Origin: Dastarcus helophoroides
Taxonomy: Eukaryota > Arthropoda > Insecta > Coleoptera > Bothrideridae
Assembly (NCBI GenBank): GCA_028583605.1
Contig: CM053331.1
Span: 9,594,857 to 9,658,856 of the forward strand
Direction: 5' to 3'
Length of the DNA stretch: 64,000 nucleotides
Shown: positions 22,080 to 31,599 of the stretch, piece by piece
Layout of the letters: every line of letters begins with the position of its first letter
How positions within the stretch are numbered: the stretch's first letter is position 1
The notes under the pieces: model-generated
What the model was told of the DNA's origin: nothing
Database searches by the model: none
Seen by the model: only the letters and a program-made list of their open reading frames with translations
Translations under genes and position numbers: made by a program

Positions 22080-24300
22080 ATTTTAAATTTCGACTTCCAC
22101 TTTTTTAAGGAATTATAGACTTTTATACAAAATTTTCACCTTCTGACAAAGACATTTTTAACAAATCTGACTATTCGATTTTTATTTTAAAGACTCAATA
22201 TTTAGACTTTTTTAAATATTAAATACGAAATACGAAACTTCAATATTTTTGAAAATTGTGACTTTTTGAAAATTATTATTTTTTATGAATATTTTCATTG
22301 TGCAAAATTTGCGAATTTATTTAATATTATAGCATTTTTTAAACATTTTGACTAAAATTCTGACTTTCAAAAATTTGGAGTTTTTTGACCATCTTTCAAT
22401 TCTCGAATTAAAGATTTCGACTATTTGTCAAAATTTCGATATTTTTTGGAACTTGGACTTTTTTTGATTGTCAGTTTAAAATTAAATTTTTGACTTTTAT
22501 TAAAATAACTAAAAGAGTAAATAAGTATCCATTTAAAAAAATTTAAAATTTAAAAAAGTCGAATTCTTAGAAATATTGAATTTTTAAAAATTTCCAAAAT
22601 TTCAAAAAAGTCGAAATTGTAAGGAAAGTGAAAATTCTCCAAACAGTCAAAATTTCCAAAAGAAGTCATAATTTTGAAAAATTGCAAAGTTTTCATGGAA
22701 ATTTAAAACTTCCAGGAAAAAACCAACATTTTAAAAACTGGCCAAATTTTCAAAGAAAGATTTGGATTTTTAAAAATAGTCTGAAATTTTAAAAATATTT
22801 GCAATTATGAAATGTCGAGATTTAAAGAACAATTTTTTTTTAAAATATCCTAAAAACCCAAATTTTCGAAAAGCCCAAATTTCGAATAAAGTCAAAATTA
22901 CCAAAGATTTCGAAATCGTTGTTAGTTAAGACTTAAAAAAAATGAAAAATTATAAATATTAAAAAGAAATTCAATTAAAAAATGTTGAAGTTTTCAAAAA
23001 AAGTTAAGATTTTCAAAAAAATCTCAAAATATTGAAAAAATCGACATTTTGAAAAAAGTTTAAATTTTTGAAATTAATCAAAAATTTTAAAATGGAATGA
23101 AATGTTTGCAAAAAAAATCCGACAGTCGATTTAAAAAAATCGATATTTTTAAATAAAAGCGAAATTTTAAAACGAAAGTCAATATTTTAAAAAACAATTG
23201 AATTTCGAAACATTTCTAAATTTTCACAGAAAATTAGAATTTAAAAAAATGAAACTTTAAAAATAATGTCAACGTATTGAAAAGATACTGCAAAATTCGA
23301 TCTTTTCAAAAAATTCAAAGATATCGATAAAATGAAGAAAATTTTAAAAAACTTTTAGAAAAGTTGAAATTTTGAAAAATAGTTGCCTTACGTTTTTTAT
23401 AGTTATTGGAGTTTTTTTTTAATTTTAACTTTAAAACCTTTTTCCTGGAAATTAAGGCTATTCTTTTCTCGAGATCTAGATAGTAATTATAAAAAGCTCA
23501 ACTTATTTCTAGAATTTCAAGCTTAAAAAATTGAAACATTCGGGGTCGAACAGGGAAAGTTGCGGATTTACATATTCCACTTTTTGTTCGAAAGTTGCTA
23601 AATTTAAGAAAATTTCTAAAAAGAAATTGATACCTAACTTGAGAAATGTTTATTACTGAATTCAGTTTGTTTTTTTATCAATTTAAACTCACTCGTAATT
23701 AAAATTTTTCTAAAACAACTTTGTTCACTATAAATGTAGAATTTTTATATGTTTTGAATTAAAATTCCAAATTTAATAAATCCAAAATTAAGATCAGAAT
23801 TTTTATACACAACATTTTTCACAAACATTTTTGCTAAACTTGCAAGTTTCTAGAAAGAGTCGACATTTAAAAAAAAAACATCTATAAATTTAAAGTAAAA
23901 ACCACAATTTTAAACAATGAATTTTCAGAAAAAATTAAAAAATATGAAGAACTGCCTCCGAATTTAACAGAAACTCTAATTCAAATTTTCAAAACAGTTC
24001 GAAATTTTGGGATTAAAGTTGAACTCAAAAAAAGATAAATAATTTTATACCAAAAACTTTATTTCGAAATATGGAAATACTGAAGAATCAAATGAATTTA
24101 AACCTTGCAAATTCTAATAGGAGCCAATAATTCTAGAAAACATTCAAATTTTAAGATTGTCTAAAATGAAAACCTACGAAGTAAAATTGTGACTGGTTAA
24201 AAAAAGGGAGTCGGACGATGGGAGGAATTTTTCAGAAATTAAAAAATACATTCAAATTCCAAATGTTACAAAGTTTACATGTTAGGTAAAAGTGAAAATT
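22080..24300. repeat. Satellite-like block with polarity switch near 22520
   Basis: The block is pyrimidine form (TTTCGACTTTT) until about 22500, then purine form (AAAAGTCGAAATT) to about 23390, followed by looser AT-rich satellite to 24300. MITE copies in opposite orientation sit at its two edges (21690-22078 and 24311-24462). Confidence 0.7.
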
Positions 24301-24310
24301 AAGAATTTAG

Positions 24311-24462
24311 TTGACATTTCCAACCCTTACTTAAACTTTATTAACGATGATGCAGTAATGCGAAACCTGGTCCGGTGTTAGCAAATATTTATCAAAGCCT
24401 TGTGGAATTTTTAAATTTTGTTGGGTTTTTATTGTTAATAAAGTTAAATAGTTATGAAAATT
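24311..24462 (-). mobile_element. MITE copy 2, internally deleted, opposite orientation
   Basis: The left end TTGACATTTCCAACCCTTAC is the reverse complement of the right end of copy 1, and the right end GTTATGAAAATT is the reverse complement of its left end. Internal landmarks CTTTATTAACG, GAAACCTGGTCCGG and TTAGCAAATATTTAT are shared. Most of the central part is missing. Confidence 0.65.
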
Positions 24463-26374
24463 AAGAATCAAAGGAAAATATTTTTCTTCAGTGGACTACA
24501 AACTATGTGCTTAATGAGAGCACTTTCGAGAGGCATTTTTTGCAGGTAAGTGCAATTTACACAAAACAGTTTAAAGGCAAATTTTAGAAAAAAAATATCC
24601 TTCCGGTATTCTATTCTTTTATCGGCATTTTTGTTTCCTCAGAAATTAAATTAAGATAAATAGGTTCAATTGTCTTGCGTAACAATAGAAGGCAAAACTT
24701 AAAGGGGACTGGGTGGGTTATAAGGGTATAAGTTGTTAAATTACTTTTCTTTGAAATGTATGCTTGAAGCTTCTTATTTTTTTACTATGTTGGATTAAAT
24801 TTCTATTTTTTTACTTAATTTTATTTTGTGTGCATACATATTTCTGCTAAATTCTTCAAAAAGGTAAACGTACTTTGAGAAACCTATAGAAAAGAATAAA
24901 TAGGCACGAGAAACTTCTTTAAATTAGGTCTAAATCATGTATAAAAAGGCAAAGAAACAAGCGAAATTGAAATATAGGCAATACCGCATGAAAAACGTCG
25001 AAAAAGGTAAACAGGTAGGATCATAGGATTTTACCTAAAATCCGGTCTTTGGCCTTTTAGGAGAGTTTGTTTTGAACCAGGGGCTCCCTGTTGGGGGGAG
25101 TTTATAGCATCTCTCTAAAAATGTATCATTTTCTGTCTTTATCAATACGTCCGAATATCCGTTTAAAATTAACGAACCCTGTATGTGGAAATATGATCAA
25201 AGCACGTCCATAGGACGCAAATTTTGATTACAGTTGAGAAGTTCATCAAATCGTTAAACTGATTAATCTTTCAAATGCTGCAGTTTTCCTTATTTTGCTG
25301 CAATAACACTGCAAAAGTTCTGTAAGTGTGGAAAAACAGACTTGTTATCTTTAGAACTAGCTAGATACCCCTTCAATGCATTCTAAACGAACTCTGCTTA
25401 TCTATGTTAATCAGTACAAGGAAAAACATACAATTTACGTTGCCCTGAAAGGAATACAGTCACAAGGTAGGCGCTCACGTTCACACAAAACTGAAGTTTG
25501 CGGGATAAACTGGTATTAGTTCTTTGCATAACTCCGGGATACATTGTAATCAATTCGTTTATTATACCAGTATTTAGCGAGGGGGCGTTGGAAATACAAC
25601 GTCTCGAAGTCTACGGTGTAACATTATACAGAAACAATGGCGGCAATGCCAACACAAAGGCTCGAAAATTAACTTTTCCGAATTGCCGAGCCGCATTCTA
25701 AACACCTCATTTCGAAGAGGCAAGTTTTAATATTATTTGTTGTCAGTAAAGGTACGCTTAGTAGTTAATGGCTCGCCCTGAATTAGTTCAGAATAAGCTT
25801 TTAGCTGTTTATAATAGACCAGCTGGCTTATTGTTTACAGAAATGCGAAACGAGACGAAGAAAACATCCTGGGCTAAAAATGTCTTAATGTTCGACATCG
25901 TCGGGTTGAAATGTAAAAATTAATTATCATCCTCCATTTCTACACGTAAAATTTCATCAAGATGGTTGAAATTGAATGGTACACATTCACGGGTAAGATT
26001 AAATGACTTCATAAAGAATCGTTTCATTTTTATTGCGTTCTTACTTGACAGATATTTTAAAATCAAATTTGATGTTTGATACCAATTTTTTGCGGGGAGA
26101 GTTAAATTATTTTTAGCTAAAGTTAAGAATGATATCATTTGTAATTGTTGTTTTATTACAATCAATTGGTTTCTAGCGTTCCAAAGCTCATAAAAAGCGA
26201 AACGTGCCTCTCTTGACTGACCATCTGTCTGTCCGTCTATTACCCACCATTTGAGATTAAAGTAATAACATTCAGAAAAGTTAATCGGGCCCATATAGCA
26301 AACTTTCGTAAAAATACTATAATGCGCAATCAATAGACCAAGATAAAATATTTTTTATATATAGGGTGTCCATA
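24463..26374. other. Intergenic stretch, no gene recognised
   Basis: Sequence of ordinary complexity. A frame at 25920-26333 (minus, 137 codons) is the longest here but matches no family I recognise; its middle encodes a CTGTCTGTCCGTCT-type simple run, arguing against a real protein. Nothing else was supported. Confidence 0.4.
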
Positions 26375-26961
26375 ACACTGGTCAACAAAATTCAAGTTTT
26401 GTCATGTCACATGAACTTCTTTTGTATTTTTTAATAGTGCTAGTTGTTGTCATTTAAAATGAAGCAGTTTTGAAATTTTCATCCCTCACGACATTTGTTT
26501 GTTAAATGTTTGAAAAATGATGGATCCCCATAAATATAACATAAAAAATGTACATTATAAACTTATAATCTTTGTTTCTCCAGATTATTTAGCTTTTAAT
26601 TGGTCCCTCTTGACCAAGGAATAGTAGTCAGTCAACACTCTTGAGTTTAATCTGCCCTGATAAAGTTTTTCCATCATTGGAATGCCCGCATGAAACTTTT
26701 ATCACTTACAGCCCCCTAATTCGTAGGAATAAAGCCAAGATATGTGTCTCAAAAATGAATCTTGATCCCCATATTGCAACCCAAAGGTTTATACCCCGAT
26801 AAAAGTTTTTTAACGAACATCTTTAGATGTTACTCTTATGGTAAACCAAAAAATTTCCAATTAAATTTTTGAAGCATCTTCATGCTGATCTTTTCAAAAC
26901 ATTTAATTTTTCTTTAAACAGCGAGTCTTTTATTACTTTTCCTAATTTAAGTTTCTACTAA

Positions 26962-26982
26962 TACTACTACTACTACTACTAC
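26962..26982. repeat. (TAC)7 microsatellite
   Basis: Seven perfect tandem TAC triplets inside the TIR element at 26375-27845. Confidence 0.95.
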
Positions 26983-27249
26983 TTCACTCATTCTGGGAAA
27001 TTTCTCTTTGAAATATAAAAATCAATCTTATATTTATTTATAAAAATCAATTTTATTATTATTGGTAACCTTCCCCCGTAACAAAATTTTGGTGGGCCTA
27101 GTTTAACATGAAGTGGCGGTCGAAATATACCAGAGAGCTTTACAAGTGTAAATTCTTTCTAGTTTTTTCCTAATTATAACTTTTTCGATCCCTGGTGTCC
27201 CATTCATATAAAAATGCCCTAATTTTAATGATAAATGAAGAATTAATAT

Positions 27250-27612
27250 GATCATGATGTGACAACGAAGACTTTCACGGCCAGAGTCAGTACAGAATAT
27301 ACTCTTCCGGGATTGGACCTTGTCAAAGAATTACTAAAAGTGTTCGACGTTTTGTCCACCATCGTAGGGGCTTCTTCAGGAACAAAGAAACAATAAATGA
27401 AAAATAAAATATAAGGAAATATACAAAAATAAAATGAAAATGCTCTGATATTTTGAAATTGGCCTTTTTTCATTTCCATTTTTGAATATTTCCTTATATT
27501 TTATTTTTTATTTATTGTTTTTTGTTCCTGATCCTACGATGATGGGCGAAACGTCGAACACTTTTAGTAGTTCTTTGACACGGTCAAATCCCAGAAGAAG
27601 TATATCCTGTAA
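27250..27612. repeat. Palindromic repeat with hammerhead-like cores (Penelope-LTR-like)
   Basis: The left arm (AGTATATTC...CCATCGTAGG region, 27290-27450) and right arm (to 27612) are inverted copies sharing GGGATT, GTGTTCGACGTTT, CATCGTAGG and AGGAACAAA words. Each arm carries a motif of the order CTGA-stem-GAAAC-GTC. Palindromic terminal regions with hammerhead motifs are known from Penelope-like elements; assignment here is inference from structure only. Confidence 0.5.
27341..27384 (-). ncRNA. Degenerate hammerhead-like motif, left arm (probably inactive)
   Basis: On the minus strand the order is TGTTC, CTGAAGA, a CC-rich and GG-rich hairpin around TACGAT, GGAC, AAAAC, GTC, GAACA. CTGAAGA fits the CUGANGA core, GTC fits a cleavage triplet and TGTTC/GAACA pairs as a 5-bp stem I. 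The conserved GAAA is AAAA here (G12 lost) and stem II has mismatches, so self-cleavage is unlikely. The plus-strand mate at 27533-27560 keeps GCGAAAC and GTCGAACA but has lost CTGANGA. Confidence 0.4.
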
Positions 27613-27869
27613 TGATATTGATATGCTTTATTTCTGATAACATTTTTTAAGATATAAATAATATATGGATCTAAATAAAAACCAACATTATTTGGAAAGA
27701 CTACATTTCCAAAATTAAATTTTACCTTGTTACAAGAAAACTGAGGCTGATGAAAAAAAATAAGTACGATTTCATGATGGGAGTGGCTAGTCCAAACAAA
27801 ATTACCTACCAGATTTCGTGTGACAAAATCAGTGTTGACCAGTGTAATTAGTTAATGTGGATAAAATTT

Positions 27870-28460
27870 GGCTCCTGGAAAATATCGAATTTTTATAAAA
27901 TTTCGAATTTTTATAAAATTTCGATTTTTTCTGTGAAATTTCAACCTTTTTCTCAAAATATCCATCTTTTCTTCGAAAGTTTAATTTTTTTGGAAATTGG
28001 TTTGGGTTTTCGAAGCTTTTGATTTTTACCTCAAAAATCGTCTTTTCTTCGAAATTTCAATATTTTTCACATTTTTCCAAAAATGTCGGGTTTCTTTTTT
28101 AAATTTGATTTCCTGAAAATTCTGACTTTATCCCAAAACTGAAGTTTTTTATTATAATTCGTCTTTTTCTAAATTAGACGACTTCATACTCAAAATTATA
28201 CTCGTTTCTCTCAAAACGGGATTATATTAGCAATTTTGAATATTTTACAGAATTTTCGGTCTTTTTTTCGAAATTTTGACTGCCTGGAAATTTTAACTTG
28301 TTTCATAAAGTTCGTCTGTCTTATTCTTGAAGTTTTAACTAAATGTCTAACGTTTCTGGAAATGTCTACTTAAAATTGAGTTTTTTTACCTAAAATGCGA
28401 CTTTTTCTCTATTTCTCTAAAATTGGACTAACATTTTATTAAAGTTATAAAAACTTTGAA
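27870..28460 (+). repeat. Satellite-like block, pyrimidine orientation
   Basis: Degenerate TTTCGAATTTT/TTTTTCTCAAAA units between the TIR element and the fold-back repeat at 28463. Two near-identical TTTATAAAATTTCGA units are adjacent at about 27889-27925. Confidence 0.65.
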
Positions 28461-28462
28461 GA

Positions 28463-29068
28463 TAATATTTTTTTTTGTTTATTAATTTTATTTAATATTT
28501 CTTCGGCAAAGTTTGGAAATATTTAAATTTTTATTGTTTGTTGACAATATTCTAAAACAGTTTTTAAAATATGACTACGTGACTACGTTTACCACAGTAA
28601 ATTATTGATGAAACGTCTATTCATGTAAATTTTTTTTATATATATTTTTTAAATTTTTATTTTTAAGAATTTCTTCCACATTCTTCCCTTCCCATGTTAT
28701 GCTCTGCTGCCAAGCCCAAATGAGAGCAACACATCGATGTCCAGTGCTACAACCTTTTTTATGTATTTTTTATATTTTTATAATTTATCAAAAATGCAAA
28801 AAATGTTTTCCTATCTAATTTTGGTCTCCTACTTTTTATTTTTCCTATTCTATGTAAAATAAACTAACTTTTTATTTTCTCAACTGTCATGAGGTGACGT
28901 TTTAAGAAAATTTAAATATCACGTAATCATATTTTAAAAACTGTTTTAGAATATTATCAACAAATAATAAAAATTTAAATATTTCCAAACTGGACCGAAG
29001 AAATGTTAAATAAAATTAATAAACATAATATTTCCGGTCAATAAGAGTTCACTCACCATGAAGAATAA
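28463..29068. repeat. Fold-back retroposon-like repeat, copy 1
   Basis: Inverted arms of about 115 bases lie at 28463-28578 and 28921-29033, both containing CTTCGG, TTTGGAAATATTTAAATTTT, TTTGTTGA and CTAAAACAGTTTTTAAAATA in mirrored order. The middle (28590-28920) has no coding capacity. The right arm is followed by ATTTCCGGTCAATAAGAG and CACCATGAAGAATAAAC, a tail shared with copies at 18634, 29250 and 51121. No flanking duplication was found for this copy. Confidence 0.72.
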
Positions 29069-29249
29069 ACCTATTCCTCTAACGGAACAAACGGACTCCG
29101 CAAATGGTGAGTGCGTCTAACTATCAAGCTGAAGAGATTTCGGCGGTTAGGAACAGTAATCACCAAGAGCATGTAAGTTCGACCCACAAGTGTAGTTCAA
29201 TGCCGGAAAGGGTATTAGCCCTTAAAGTAGTTGTTTCTTGTGGATCGGG
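29069..29249. other. Less AT-rich spacer between two fold-back copies
   Basis: A 180-base segment, richer in GC than its surroundings, separates direct copies of the fold-back repeat. Two overlapping short frames (a MKNK-initial frame from about 29054, and one from 29104) give no recognisable protein, and the frame from 29104 runs on into the AT-rich copy. A GGTGAGT splice-donor-like word occurs at about 29105. No function is assigned. Confidence 0.4.
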
Positions 29250-29736
29250 CTTCAAATATTTAAATTTTTACCACACTAAATTATTGATGAAACGTCTATT
29301 CATGTTAAAATTTTTTTCTATATTTTTTAAAATTTTTATTTGTAAGAATTTCTTCCTAATTGTTCCCTTCCTATGTTATGCACTGCTGAGGAGCTCAAAC
29401 GAGAGCGAAATATCGATATCCAGTGCTACAAGCTTTTTATGTATTTTTAATATTTTCATAATTTATCAAAAAAGCAAAAAATTTTTTCATATCTAATTTT
29501 GGTCTACTACTTTTTATTTTTCCTATTCTATGTAAAATAAACTAACCTCTTATTTTGTCAACTGCCATGAGGTGACGTTTTAAATAAATTTAAATATCAC
29601 GTTGTCATATTTCAAAAACTGTTTTAGAATATTGTCAACAAACAATAAAAATTTAAATATTTTCAAACTGGGCCGAAAAAATGTTAAATAAAATTAATAA
29701 ACATTTCGGGGCAATAAGAGTTTACCATGAAGGATA
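29250..29736. repeat. Fold-back retroposon-like repeat, copy 2 (left arm truncated)
   Basis: Direct-orientation copy of 28463-29068. From TACCACACTAAATTATTGATG onward it follows copy 1 closely, through CAGTGCTACAAGC, CATGAGGTGACGTTTTAA and the right arm to GGGGCAATAAGAGTTTACC. Only a trace of the left arm (CAAATATTTAAATTTTT) remains, joined directly to the middle by a deletion. The tail reads CCATGAAGGATAAT. Confidence 0.72.
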
Positions 29737-30326
29737 ATATTTTTACTAAATTTAGAGAAAAAGATTTCTTGTAAATTTCGTTATTGCATCAAAATTTAAA
29801 TAAAAATAAAATTTATGAATGGAATATTTTTAGAAACTGGTTTATTTTACAAATTCGACTTATTCTGAAAATTGCAACTTTTCCTACAAAATTCCGTAAA
29901 TGCCAGAGAAAAAGCAAACATTCGTATTCGCATTCGCGAATGTTGGAAATGAATATTCGCATTTGCAATATGAATTAATATACTTTTGGAAAATTATATT
30001 ATTCTTTTTATTTCTGAATAAGTGAGCGTTCTAAAAAGATGAGTAAATAATTACTAGGGGAATGATGAAGTATTTAATCCACTCTGAAGGTCTCAGGAGG
30101 AGATGCCATCATTAACGGATTAACTGTGGTAATCAGCGCAATGATGCCACACCGGTTAATTCTTAACAAAGTTCTCTATTTAAAACCGAAATATTTAGCT
30201 TTTTGAGCTCTAAATTCTTGAAATAATTTGACATTTCTAATTGTTATCTAAACCTCAAGAAAAAAGAGGGAAGCATTTGTGGAAAAAGGTTTGAAGGAAA
30301 AATTTTCGAAAAAAAAGGATAAACTG
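29737..30326. other. Intergenic stretch, nothing recognised
   Basis: Short satellite-like traces near 29750-29890, then ordinary sequence. A CATTCGTATTCGCATTCGCG hairpin-prone word occurs near 29921. No gene seen. Confidence 0.4.
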
Positions 30327-30480
30327 CGAGGGTAAATCAAATATGAATCGGCTTTTTTATCATGTCGCCATGAGGGCGTCGGGAGTGTGCACATACTCTT
30401 AGACATGTTAGGTGGGCATATCACATGACTTTCTGTGCTCAAGCGAATTCCGTTCTCGTAGTTCGTCACTTGTAAATACA

Positions 30481-31081
30481 ATGAGTGAGCAAGAGGTTCA
30501 TCCGCACGTTGCGCATCGCATTATTATTAAATTTCTTGCCATTGAAGGTGTAAAGCCCGATGAAATTTTTAGTAGACTAGAAGCACAGTTTAAGGATACT
30601 TGTGTAAAGAAAACTCAATCGTATGAATGGCATAAAAAAATTGGAAGGACGAACTCAAGGCAAAAACTCACCTCACAGCTGGAAAGGTTCTTGCAACAGT
30701 GTTTTGGGATTGGTATTTTAAGGGAGTTGTGCACGTCCATTTTCTGCATGAACGTCATACTGTTAATGCTGGCTACTACTGCCAGCCATTGGATGAAGCA
30801 AAACGTGCATATCGGCGGAAGAGTCACGAATTTTCGGCCAGAAATGTGATTTTGCTTCACGACGATGCCCGCCCCCACCTAGCCAATCTGACACATCAAA
30901 AATTAGAGGGAATGCATTAGGCAACATTAGAGCACCTTCCCTATAATTCCAACTTATTACCATGCAATTATCATATGTTTGGGCCATGAAAGAATCTCTA
31001 AGAGGTGAGCGATTCCATGGTGATGTTTCTGTTGAGACATTTGTGTGCAACTGGCTGCAAACCCGCCTCTCTTCTTTTTAG
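30481..31081 (+). pseudogene. Mariner transposase pseudogene, core deleted and frameshifted
   Basis: Mariner transposases are DD34D enzymes that cut the element out and reinsert it at TA. The start at ATG 30481 gives an intact helix-turn-helix region (IIIKFLAIEGVKPDEI and TQSYEWHKKI are typical). After about residue 60 the frame jumps, and about 125 residues expected between the HTH and the TVFWD segment, including the first catalytic Asp, are missing. A second frame carries HDDARPH, with the second catalytic Asp kept. A stop (TAG) interrupts at 30918-30920, and a further shift leads to MKESLRGERF and the end at 31081. The third catalytic position reads PCNYHMF instead of the usual Asp-containing DYH form. 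With deletion, stop, shifts and a lost catalytic residue it cannot encode an active enzyme. Confidence 0.85.
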
Positions 31082-31219
31082 AATGATAACATTAAAAAAC
31101 TTTCAATCCGTTAGGAAAAATGCCTAACAAAATGAGGAGATTATCTACAAAAATAGTAAATAACTTTCATGTATGTATCTTGTACTAATAAATTTTCAAA
31201 ACGAAATTCCGGTTAATAT

Positions 31220-31578
31220 CGGTGTGAGCTTATCGGTTCGAAATGATTATTAACACTTGCTGAATAATACCCACTTTATTTCTAAACTTAACTCGGAACA
31301 CCACAGCTAAATAATTTACTCACTTATTGACTTCTGACCACTAACTCACTAATTAACTACACTGTCTAACTGATTCTAATTGATTCGAGGGAAAGGCGCC
31401 GCCTTATATAGTTTTCGCTTCCGGGTTATAGAAAAATACAGCAGATAAGGATTATCGTTTGCCGAAATTTCTGGAACGCTTATCTGCCGTTTACTTCATT
31501 ATCGCGGCCGCTTTTCCTTATCAGATTTTTCTAGAAAATTTTCTTAGATTCTACATTTTACAATTACATTTCGTTACA
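31220..31578 (-). mobile_element. Solo LTR 3, minus strand, TSD ATAT, inside the mariner
   Basis: A 359-bp minus-strand relative of LTR 1. Reading the minus strand it starts TGTAACGAAATG and carries the GATA cluster with GGCAGATAAG inverted repeat, a TATATAAGG box (plus-strand 31402-31409) and an AATAAAGTGGG polyadenylation region. ATAT flanks both sides (31216-31219, 31579-31582). The end distal to the TATA box is diverged from the canonical CA. Removing the LTR plus one ATAT restores the mariner terminal repeat, which independently confirms both borders. Confidence 0.85.
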
Positions 31579-31599
31579 ATATTTTATTTACTCTTGTAT

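Larger units (their letters stand above)
26375..27845. mobile_element. 1.47-kb element with 13-bp perfect TIRs ACACTGGTCAACA
   Basis: ACACTGGTCAACA at 26375-26387 is matched by its exact reverse complement TGTTGACCAGTGT at 27833-27845. A second sub-terminal match follows (GTTTTGTCATGTCACA left; TGTGACAAAAT right). The interior has no transposase and contains a (TAC)7 run and the palindrome at 27250-27612. A target-site duplication could not be fixed. Most likely a non-autonomous DNA transposon, superfamily unresolved. Confidence 0.65.
30327..31596 (+). mobile_element. Degraded mariner-like element, interrupted by a solo LTR
   Basis: The left terminal repeat CGAGGGTAAATCAAATATG starts at 30327. 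After mentally removing the LTR at 31220-31578 and one ATAT, the right terminus reads inward CAAGAGTAAATAAAATAT then TAACCGGAA, matching the left end at about 20 of 26 positions. A broken transposase lies between (30481-31081). TA follows the right end at 31597-31598; the base pair before the left end is TG. The LTR therefore landed in the mariner's 3' terminal repeat after the mariner was in place. Confidence 0.8.

Noticed and set aside
25498..25701. 67-codon frame with a signal-peptide-like start
   Set aside because: It begins at TTG rather than ATG, has no recognisable similarity and no gene context.
25920..26333. 137-codon minus-strand frame, one of the longest uninterrupted frames
   Set aside because: No recognisable domain; the middle encodes a CTGTCTGTCCGTCT-type simple sequence and there is no promoter or splice context I can defend. 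A transcript search would settle it.
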